In this document: one piece after another, positions 1-6,913 of the stretch | Position numbering within the stretch: position 1 is the first letter of the stretch | How the letters are laid out: the number at the start of each line of letters is the position of its first letter | Assembly: GCA_021106995.1 (NCBI GenBank) | Contig: JAIOTG010000083.1 | Location: 1-6,913, forward strand | DNA: 6,913 nucleotides | Reading direction: 5' to 3' | Origin: a bacterium | GTDB lineage: Bacteria; Patescibacteriota; Patescibacteriia; Patescibacteriales; JAGXOH01 | Notes under the pieces: generated by a model | The model's database searches: none | What the model was told of the DNA's origin: nothing | What the model saw: only the letters and a program-made list of their open reading frames with translations | Translations under genes and position numbers: made by a program

Positions 1-651
<651 letters not shown>

Positions 652-715
652 ATAAACAAACTATTGAGATATTTAGGATATTTGGAAATATAGATTTAAT
701 TTATATTTCTTGTGG

Positions 716-736
716 ATTATAAATTATAACTTATAA
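716..736 (+). repeat. Three-copy 7-bp tandem repeat next to the atpC start
   Basis: ATTATAA, ATTATAA and CTTATAA follow each other without a gap, so TTATAA recurs at 717, 724 and 731 with an exact 7-nt period. The array ends one base before the atpC ATG. It could come from replication slippage, could keep the initiation region unstructured, or could carry overlapping -10-like hexamers. No good -35 box is spaced to support a promoter. The repeat is directly visible; any function is unknown. Confidence 0.6.
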
Positions 737-737
737 C

Positions 738-1178
738 ATGTTTGATAATCATAAAATTATAAAATTTGAAATAGTAACTCCTGAAAGGATTGTTTTAAAG
801 AAAAATGTTCATAAGGTAATTGTGCCAACAAAAAGTGGGGAGATTACTGTTTTACCTAAACACGAGCCCTTGATATCAATTTTGGTTCCCGGAGTTTTAG
901 AGCTTTTAGATGAAAATGATAAAAAAGAAGGCATCTCTCTTTCTGGTGGTTTTATTGAGGTTTTAAGAAATAAGGTTATAGTTTTAGCAGATTCTGCTGA
1001 AAGAGCTGAGGAAATTGATTTTAAGAGAGCTGAAGAGGCCAGGAAAAAGGCCAAGGAAGAGATTAAAAATATTAGGCATGAAGACAGGGAAAGGTTTGCC
1101 GAGATAAGTGGAGGCATTGCTAAAGAATTAGCTAGAACCAAGGCTGTTAAAAGATGGAAAAGAATTTACAATAAATAG
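738..1178 (+). CDS. atpC: F-type ATP synthase subunit epsilon
   Basis: Epsilon belongs to the central rotor stalk of F1, binding gamma and, in many bacteria, inhibiting ATP hydrolysis through its C-terminal helices. The product has 146 residues, close to the family norm of about 130-145. The N-terminal beta-sandwich covers roughly residues 6-92 and contains GEITVLPKHEPL at 34-45, matching the conserved GxxxVLPxHxPL pattern, then the SGGFIEV strand from 69 and VIVLADSAERAEEID at 80-94. The C-terminal helical hairpin (about 95-146) is rich in Lys, Arg and Glu. The ATG at 738 was chosen because the beta-sandwich begins a few residues later. There is no Shine-Dalgarno sequence; the 86 bases upstream are AT-rich and hold the heptamer repeat. 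As last gene of the atp operon it is followed by an intrinsic terminator 20 nt after its TAG stop. Confidence 0.96.
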   Translation: MFDNHKIIKFEIVTPERIVLKKNVHKVIVPTKSGEITVLPKHEPLISILVPGVLELLDENDKKEGISLSGGFIEVLRNKVIVLADSAERAEEIDFKRAEEARKKAKEEIKNIRHEDRERFAEISGGIAKELARTKAVKRWKRIYNK

Positions 1179-1197
1179 TTTATATTTTGCAATTTTA

Positions 1198-1230
1198 AAA
1201 AAAGAGGTTTAGTAAACCTCTTTTTTCTTT
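1198..1230 (+). terminator. Intrinsic terminator closing the atp operon
   Basis: AAAAAAGAGGTTT (1198-1210) and AAACCTCTTTTTT (1214-1226) form a perfect 13-bp stem around an AGT loop, or a 5-nt loop if the innermost pair stays open. The right arm ends in a T run continuing to 1230 after a single C. The A tract on the left mirrors the T tract, so the element could also act on the minus strand, but no minus-strand gene lies nearby. It separates the atp transcript from the groESL unit. Confidence 0.9.
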
Positions 1231-1301
1231 AGGTTAGTAGCCGAATATCATTTCAGTATAAATTTTTATAAGAAAGGGTGCTTGGTAACAGATTTAATCT
1301 A

Positions 1302-1329
1302 TTGACATATATTTTTAAATTGATAAAAT
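1302..1329 (+). promoter_or_regulatory. Sigma70-type promoter of groESL
   Basis: A perfect -35 hexamer TTGACA (1302-1307) is followed by a 16-bp spacer and the -10 TAAAAT (1324-1329), which matches TATAAT at five of six positions. TGA at 1321-1323 adds an extended -10 TGn motif. Transcription would start near 1336, inside the left arm of the CIRCE operator, which is a usual layout for HrcA-repressed operons. The start site is predicted from spacing, not observed. Confidence 0.85.
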
Positions 1330-1333
1330 ATTT

Positions 1334-1360
1334 TTAGCACTCATACTATTTAAGTGCTAA
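1334..1360 (+). promoter_or_regulatory. CIRCE operator (binding site of heat-shock repressor HrcA)
   Basis: TTAGCACTC (1334-1342), a 9-bp spacer and AAGTGCTAA (1352-1360) match the CIRCE consensus TTAGCACTC-N9-GAGTGCTAA at 17 of 18 arm positions. The only difference is A for G at 1352, the first base of the right arm. The symmetry extends two bases outward (TT at 1332-1333 against AA at 1361-1362). HrcA bound here would cover the predicted transcription start; its release on heat or misfolding stress would allow groESL expression. The hrcA gene itself is not in the window. Confidence 0.95.
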
Positions 1361-1390
1361 AATTTTATAATTTATTATTAATTTAATTGA

Positions 1391-1429
1391 TATTATTATA
1401 TTTCAATATTTTTGTTGAATATAATAATA
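1391..1429 (+). promoter_or_regulatory. AU-rich hairpin in the groES leader
   Basis: TATTATTATA (1391-1400) pairs fully with TATAATAATA (1420-1429), and TTCAA (1402-1406) pairs with TTGAA (1415-1419). T1401 is bulged and the loop is 8 nt (1407-1414). The resulting stem has 15 pairs, 14 of them A-U, and ends 11 nt before the ATG at 1441, within a predicted leader of about 105 nt. An alternative pairing of TTATTATTA (1372-1380) with TAATAATAA (1422-1430) competes for the right arm. It may be a weak temperature-sensitive structure or an mRNA stabiliser, but AT-rich leaders give such pairings more easily than average sequence. It does not cover the start codon. Confidence 0.45.
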
Positions 1430-1440
1430 AGCTGAAAAAT

Positions 1441-1734
1441 ATGATGATAAAACCATTACACGATAATGTGGTCGTTAAACCCATTGTGGAAGAAGAGTCT
1501 ACAAAATCTGGCATAGTTTTGCCCGATACTATTGATAAGGAAAAACCTGAAAAAGGAGAAATAGTAGAGATTGGTCCGGGAAAAATGTTAAAGAGTGGGG
1601 AAAGAGTCCCTATGAGCGTGAAGAAGGGCGATAAAATTATTTTTAAGAAATATTCCCCAGAGGAGATAAAAATAGACAACGAAGAATATTTAATAATTAA
1701 TGAAAGTGATATCTTGGGTGTATTAGAAAAATAG
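1441..1734 (+). CDS. groES: Co-chaperonin GroES (Hsp10)
   Basis: Forms the seven-subunit lid of the GroEL folding chamber. The 97-residue length equals that of E. coli GroES. The N-terminus IKPLHDNVVVKPI is the classic start of the family. The mobile loop spans about residues 17-32 (EEESTKSGIVLPDTID), with I25, V26 and L27 as the hydrophobic tripeptide that docks on the GroEL apical domain. The end, YLIINESDILGVLEK, matches the family C-terminus. The frame is open back to a TTG at 1387, but those 18 residues have no GroES counterpart, so they were excluded. ATG at 1441 and ATG at 1444 are adjacent and cannot be separated; 1444 would give 96 residues. No Shine-Dalgarno is visible. The gene is controlled by the promoter and CIRCE site upstream and is followed by groEL after 64 nt. 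Confidence 0.95.
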   Translation: MMIKPLHDNVVVKPIVEEESTKSGIVLPDTIDKEKPEKGEIVEIGPGKMLKSGERVPMSVKKGDKIIFKKYSPEEIKIDNEEYLIINESDILGVLEK

Positions 1735-1786
1735 TTTTAATTATAATTAATTCAAACAAATAGATAATTTTATAATTATTTATTAG

Positions 1787-3451
<1,665 letters not shown>

Positions 3452-3462
3452 TTAGAAAATAT

Positions 3463-3503
3463 AAAAAAAGAGCCTTTTTTAGAACATTTGAGGCTCTTTT
3501 TTT
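3463..3503 (+). terminator. Intrinsic terminator of groESL
   Basis: AAAAAAAGAGCCT (3463-3475) and AGGCTCTTTTTTT (3491-3503) form a perfect 13-bp stem with a 15-nt loop, the right arm ending in seven T. It starts 12 nt after the groEL TAA stop. Like the terminator after atpC it combines an A-tract left arm, a short GC core and a T-tract right arm, so the two share a design. It isolates the heat-shock operon from yebC. Confidence 0.88.
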
Positions 3504-3505
3504 AA

Positions 3506-3534
3506 TTGATTTTTATAGTTAATTGTGTTATGAT
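3506..3534 (+). promoter_or_regulatory. Candidate promoter of yebC-ruvC
   Basis: TTGATT (3506-3511; four of six matches to TTGACA), a 17-bp spacer and TATGAT (3529-3534; five of six matches to TATAAT) begin 2 nt after the groESL terminator. TGT at 3526-3528 supplies an extended -10, as in the groESL promoter. The predicted start near 3541 leaves a leader of about 22 nt before the yebC ATG. An alternative -10, TATAAT at 3541-3546, has no convincing -35 box. The match is good, but the region is AT-rich. Confidence 0.55.
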
Positions 3535-3562
3535 TGATTTTATAATTTAGTTATTTTCAATT

Positions 3563-4288
3563 ATGTCTGGACATAGTAAATGGTCAAAAATAAAAAGAGA
3601 CAAAGCAGTAAAGGATTCAAAACGTGGGGCTATTTTTACTAAATTAGGAAATTTAATATCTATTGAGGCCCGTGATAAAGGCGGTGATCCTGATTCCAAT
3701 TTTGGTTTGCGTTTAGCTATTGATAGGGCTAAGTCATCCAATATGCCAAAGGATAACATTGAAAAAGCAATTAAAAGAGGAACTGGAGAATTGAAAGGAG
3801 ACATAATAGAAGAATTGTATTATGAAGGAATTGGTCCTTGTAATATCCAGTTTATTGTGAAGAGTCTTACCGATAATAAAAATAGAAGCGCATCTGATAT
3901 AAAGCATGTTTTTACGAAATATGGAGGTTCTTTTGCCTCTGTTAAATGGAATTTTAAACAAAAAGGAGTGATTAATGTTATAAAAGAAGAGGTGGATAAA
4001 TCTAATATATTTGAGGAAGAGAAACAGTTAGAATTAATAGACGTTGGGGCTGAGGATATTATAAAAGAGGAAGAAGGAGTTATTATTTATACTAAAGTGG
4101 AAAATTTGCAAAAGGCAAGGGATTATTTAAACGCGCAAGATATAAAAGTGGAGTCGGCTGACATAGAATATATTTCTAAAGACACTCAAGAGTTAGGAAA
4201 GGAGGACCAGGAAAAGATGGATAAGTTTATCGAGGAATTAGAAAGTATTGAGGATGTCAGTGATTATTATACTAATACAGATTTATAA
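3563..4288 (+). CDS. yebC: YebC/TACO1-family protein (translation or transcription factor)
   Basis: Member of the widespread YebC/PmpR/TACO1 family. Members were first described as DNA-binding regulators (PmpR) and have more recently been linked to translation, with mitochondrial TACO1 and some bacterial YebC proteins helping ribosomes through difficult stretches. Which role applies here cannot be told from sequence. The 241 residues match the usual length of about 240-250. The N-terminus MSGHSKWSKIKRDK corresponds to the family start MAGHSKWxxIK and fixes the ATG at 3563. Conserved blocks follow: GGDPDSNFGLRLAIDRAKSSNMP with DNIEKAIKRGTG from about 40 to 75, YEGIGPCNIQFIVKSLTDNKNRS at 87-109, and the GGSFA block at 121-125. 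The C-terminal tail is strongly acidic. It lies 5 nt from ruvC, a common bacterial pairing. There is no Shine-Dalgarno. Confidence 0.95.
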   Translation: MSGHSKWSKIKRDKAVKDSKRGAIFTKLGNLISIEARDKGGDPDSNFGLRLAIDRAKSSNMPKDNIEKAIKRGTGELKGDIIEELYYEGIGPCNIQFIVKSLTDNKNRSASDIKHVFTKYGGSFASVKWNFKQKGVINVIKEEVDKSNIFEEEKQLELIDVGAEDIIKEEEGVIIYTKVENLQKARDYLNAQDIKVESADIEYISKDTQELGKEDQEKMDKFIEELESIEDVSDYYTNTDL

Positions 4289-4293
4289 TTTTT

Positions 4294-4776
4294 ATGAGTT
4301 ATATTATATTAGGAATAGATCCCGGTATAGCTGACACCGGTTTTGGTGTTATTGAAAAAGATGAAAAAGGTAATTTAAAATGTCTGGATTACGGATCTAT
4401 TCAGACAAAAGCTGGATTAGAAATGTCTGATAGACTTAATTCTTTAAATAAAGAATTAAAGCAAATAATAAAAAAATACAGACCAAATTTAATTGCAGTT
4501 GAGCAATTGTTTTTTTGTAAAAATGTAAAAACTGCTTTAGTGGTTGGTCAGGCTAGAGGAGTTATTCTTCTGTCTGCTAAACAGAGTGGGGTTAGAACAG
4601 TTGAATTTACTCCACTTCAGATTAAGCAAGCAGTTTCTTCATATGGGAAAGCTTCTAAACTACAAGTTCAAAAAATGGTAAAAATTTTATTAAATTTAAA
4701 AGAAATTCCAAGACCCGACGATGCTGCTGACGCTTTAGCCACTGCTATATGTGCTGTTAACTCGTGTAACGCTTAA
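4294..4776 (+). CDS. ruvC: Crossover junction endodeoxyribonuclease RuvC
   Basis: Dimeric Mg-dependent nuclease that resolves Holliday junctions at the end of homologous recombination, normally on junctions bound by the RuvAB branch-migration motor. It has an RNase H-like fold. Four acidic catalytic residues are in place: D9 in LGIDPG, E70 in VEQLFF, and D143 and D146 in DDAADALA, corresponding to E. coli D7, E66, D138 and D141. F73 fits the conserved aromatic that follows the second acid. At 160 residues it is slightly shorter than E. coli RuvC (173) and lacks only the divergent tail. The ATG at 4294 lies 5 nt after the yebC stop, with no Shine-Dalgarno, so translation may be coupled. ruvA and ruvB, which often follow, are absent here; the next gene is glgA. 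Confidence 0.96.
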   Translation: MSYIILGIDPGIADTGFGVIEKDEKGNLKCLDYGSIQTKAGLEMSDRLNSLNKELKQIIKKYRPNLIAVEQLFFCKNVKTALVVGQARGVILLSAKQSGVRTVEFTPLQIKQAVSSYGKASKLQVQKMVKILLNLKEIPRPDDAADALATAICAVNSCNA

Positions 4777-4804
4777 CGTAGAGATTATAAAATATAACAA
4801 ATTT

Positions 4805-6304
4805 ATGTCTAAAAAATTAAAAATAGTTTCTATATCGTCTGAATTGTTTCCCTTTTCAAAAAGCGGGGGACTTGGAGATGTGGCCAGAAGCCTTCCTAGA
4901 GCTTTAAATAGATTGAATAATCAGGTTATTTGTATTACTCCTCTTTATGGCAAGGTTATTGATAAAGAGAAACATAATTTAAAGTTAATTTATAGTGATG
5001 TTGAACTTAGGATAAATTCTAAGGATAGAATAAGGGTTAATTATTGGAAGGGTTATTTAATGCGAGATTTGCCGGTTTATTTTATTGAAAATAAAAAATA
5101 TTTTTCTAAGAGAAGAGCATTATATGGCTCAAGTCATGAAAACGCTCGTTTTATGATTTTTGATGTAGCGGCTTTAAAATTAATATCTCTTCTTAAATTT
5201 GAAGCTAATATAATTCATTGTCATGATTGGCAAACCGGTCTTATTCCTTTTTATTTAAAAACTGGTTTTAGATATTCGAAAACTTTAAAAAAAGCTAAAA
5301 CAATTTTTACTATTCATAATTTGGTTTTTCAATTTGGTAAAAATTGGTGGGAAGTATCTCCTGAAAAAAAAGATTATGGCCGCAAACGTTTGCCTCATTT
5401 AGACAATCCGGGTATTGAATATATAAATTTTGCCAAAAGAGCAATTCTTTCAGCCGATATTATAAGTACGGTTAGCGAGAGGTATAGAGAGGAAGTGATG
5501 ACTAAAAAATTCGGTCAGGACTTGCATAGAGTTTTAAGAAATCGAGAAGATCGTCTTTTTGGAATAGTTAACGGCATAGACTATAAAGCTTTTAATCCGA
5601 TGAATGACCCCGGTTTATTTAAAAATTACAATTATCAAAAAATTCATAGAAAGAAGTTAAACAAAGAATATTTACAAAAAAAATTAGGGTTTCCGGTTGA
5701 TATGGATATTCCCATAATTTGCGCTACTTCAAGAGTTGCTTATCAGAAAGGTTTTGAATTAATTTCCAACATACTTGATCAATTAGCCAGATTAGATTTA
5801 CAGATAATTATTATGGGTGATGGAGATAAGGGGTATATTAAAGAATTAAGGAAATATCAAAGAAAATTTCCTAATAATATAATTTGGCTTCCATTTTCAA
5901 AAAATCAAAAAATTGAAACATTGGTTTACGCTGGATCGGATTTTTTCCTATTACCATCTCATCACGAGCCCTGCGGTATTAATCAATTAATAGCCATGAG
6001 ATATGGATGTATTCCGATTGTTAGAAAAGTGGGGGGGTTAAATGATACGGTTGAAAATTTTGATCCAACATATTCACTAAAGAAAGGAACAGGGTTTACT
6101 TTTGTTCGTTTTAATGAATTTTCTTTGTATGCTTCCATAATTAGAGCGTTGGAAACATTTAAATATAAAAATGTATTTAGGAGTTTAAAAGTTAGGGCTA
6201 TGCAGGAATCAAATAGTTGGGATATTCCAGCTAAAAAATATGTAAAACTATATAAAATAGCTATGAAAATTAATGGTAAAAAAAATTATAATAAAAATAT
6301 ATGA
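4805..6304 (+). CDS. glgA: Glycogen/starch synthase (GT5 family)
   Basis: Retaining glycosyltransferase that adds glucose from ADP-glucose (or UDP-glucose) to the non-reducing end of an alpha-1,4-glucan. The 499 residues are near the family length (E. coli GlgA has 477). The N-terminal Rossmann-like domain has the donor-binding loop KSGGLGDV at 19-26 and HCHDWQTG at 138-145. The C-terminal domain has NGIDY at 256-260, SRVAYQKG at 309-316 (R310 and K315 fit the diphosphate-binding pair), and HHEPCGINQL at 386-395, in which E388 is the conserved catalytic-site glutamate, followed by VGGLNDTV at 409-416. The frame is open back to a GTG at 4751 that would overlap ruvC, but similarity begins at MSKKLKIVSISSELFPFSK, so ATG 4805 was chosen. 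The stop overlaps the next start. No glgC or glgB lies in the window, so donor supply and branching cannot be judged. Confidence 0.94.
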   Translation: MSKKLKIVSISSELFPFSKSGGLGDVARSLPRALNRLNNQVICITPLYGKVIDKEKHNLKLIYSDVELRINSKDRIRVNYWKGYLMRDLPVYFIENKKYFSKRRALYGSSHENARFMIFDVAALKLISLLKFEANIIHCHDWQTGLIPFYLKTGFRYSKTLKKAKTIFTIHNLVFQFGKNWWEVSPEKKDYGRKRLPHLDNPGIEYINFAKRAILSADIISTVSERYREEVMTKKFGQDLHRVLRNREDRLFGIVNGIDYKAFNPMNDPGLFKNYNYQKIHRKKLNKEYLQKKLGFPVDMDIPIICATSRVAYQKGFELISNILDQLARLDLQIIIMGDGDKGYIKELRKYQRKFPNNIIWLPFSKNQKIETLVYAGSDFFLLPSHHEPCGINQLIAMRYGCIPIVRKVGGLNDTVENFDPTYSLKKGTGFTFVRFNEFSLYASIIRALETFKYKNVFRSLKVRAMQESNSWDIPAKKYVKLYKIAMKINGKKNYNKNI

Positions 6305-6913
6305 CCTGGATAAGTTTTTTACATTTATATCAGCCGGCCAATTCTGAGGACTATGTTATAGAGGAGGCTACTCAAAAGAGTTATTTGAGGATAGTTAGGG
6401 GTCTAGAAGAGCATCCTGATTTAAGGTTGACTTTAAATATATCAGGTTGTCTTTTTTTGAGATGGGATGAGTTGGGACATGAAGATTTAATAAAGAGAAT
6501 AAAATTTTTAGTAAAAAAAGGAAAAATTGACATAACTGGAACAGTTGCTTATCATCCTTTTATGCCTTTAATTTCCAAGGAGGAGATGAAGCGGCAAATA
6601 ATTGAAAATGAAGAAATATTGAAAAAATATTTAAGCAAGAGTTTTAAGCCCAAAGGTTTTTTTATACCCGAGATGGCTTATGATAAAAAGGTGGCTAAAG
6701 TGATCAAGGAGATGGGTTATGATTGGATTATTTTAGATGAAATTTCTTATAACGGCAAGTTGGGAGATGTAGATAATTCAAAAGTGTATAGTGACAAAAA
6801 CAGTGGCCTGGATGTAGTTTTGAGATCTAGACATTATTCTGACGGTTATTTTCCTGATACAGCTAAGAAAGAAAATCCCAGCTTTGTTTTAACCGGAAAT
6901 GATGGAGAGTTAT
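6301..6913 (+). CDS. GH57-family alpha-glucan hydrolase or glucanotransferase, N-terminal part (3' end outside window)
   Basis: The first 204 codons of a GH57 enzyme, a family of retaining alpha-amylases, 4-alpha-glucanotransferases, branching enzymes and amylopullulanases. The conserved regions appear in order: region 1 as FLHLYQPA (residues 6-13); region 2 as GKIDITGT (74-81), followed by AYHPFMPL; region 3 as GFFIPEMAY (119-127), where E124 fits the catalytic nucleophile; and region 4 as TGNDGEL at the window edge, where D201 fits the acid/base aspartate. Subfamily specificity is normally read from the full domain, so the reaction cannot be fixed. No signal peptide is seen, so the enzyme looks cytoplasmic, fitting glycogen turnover. 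The ATG overlaps the glgA TGA by four bases (ATGA), which implies translational coupling. No ribosome binding site is visible. Confidence 0.88.
   Translation, partial: MTWISFLHLYQPANSEDYVIEEATQKSYLRIVRGLEEHPDLRLTLNISGCLFLRWDELGHEDLIKRIKFLVKKGKIDITGTVAYHPFMPLISKEEMKRQIIENEEILKKYLSKSFKPKGFFIPEMAYDKKVAKVIKEMGYDWIILDEISYNGKLGDVDNSKVYSDKNSGLDVVLRSRHYSDGYFPDTAKKENPSFVLTGNDGEL

Noticed and set aside
664..694. Possible promoter TTGAGA...TATAGA in the atpD-atpC gap
   Set aside because: The spacing is 19 bp and both boxes match poorly; atpC is better explained as the last gene of the atp operon.
1227..1300. Small RNA or short gene between the atp terminator and the groESL promoter
   Set aside because: I see no promoter, stable hairpin or convincing short frame in these 74 bases.
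1387..1440. N-terminal extension of GroES from a TTG start (18 extra residues)
   Set aside because: The extension does not resemble GroES, falls in the leader hairpin, and the family N-terminus begins at the ATG at 1441 or 1444.
1738..1778. Inverted repeat TAATTATAA / TTATAATTA in the groES-groEL gap
   Set aside because: It is nine A/T-only pairs around a 23-nt loop, easily expected by chance in such sequence, with no T-run or other sign of a terminator or processing site.
4751..4804. Longer GlgA starting at GTG 4751, overlapping the end of ruvC
   Set aside because: The 18 added residues have no GT5 counterpart; the conserved N-terminal strand starts at ATG 4805.

Overview
The window is low in GC and comes from a bacterium with densely packed genes. 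It reads entirely in the standard bacterial code: seven genes are seen to end, with TAA four times, TAG twice and TGA once, and no in-frame TGA falls at a conserved glycine. None of the seven visible start codons has a recognisable Shine-Dalgarno sequence. AT richness, SD-less starts, lean housekeeping proteins and an unusual mix of neighbouring genes together suggest a Patescibacteria/CPR-type genome, perhaps Parcubacteria. That placement is an inference at moderate confidence; there is no rRNA or other marker here to settle it.

Layout, all on the + strand. (1) 1-1178: the end of an F-type ATP synthase operon, with the C-terminal part of atpD and complete atpC, closed by a strong intrinsic terminator at 1198-1226. 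A three-copy 7-bp tandem repeat lies directly before atpC. (2) 1302-3503: a self-contained heat-shock unit. It has a sigma70-like promoter with an extended -10, a CIRCE operator for the repressor HrcA at the predicted transcription start, an AU-rich hairpin in the leader, groES, groEL, and a second intrinsic terminator at 3463-3503. (3) 3506-4776: a new promoter followed by yebC (TACO1/YebC family) and ruvC (Holliday junction resolvase), 5 nt apart. (4) 4805-6913: an alpha-glucan module of glycogen synthase glgA and the first 204 codons of a GH57 glycoside hydrolase or glucanotransferase. These two share an ATGA stop/start overlap; the GH57 gene runs off the window.

The groups serve energy coupling, protein folding, translation and recombination, and storage polysaccharide metabolism. 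With no terminator seen between yebC and the right edge, yebC-ruvC-glgA-GH57 may be one transcript. All genes belong to known families and I see no mobile element, CRISPR array, tRNA or rRNA. I do not see an undescribed system. The points most worth checking are the control region of groESL (CIRCE plus leader hairpin), the apparent absence of SD-led initiation, and the coupled glgA-GH57 pair. No gene-free stretch exceeds 300 bases; the longest is the 262-base atpC-groES interval, described through its sites.
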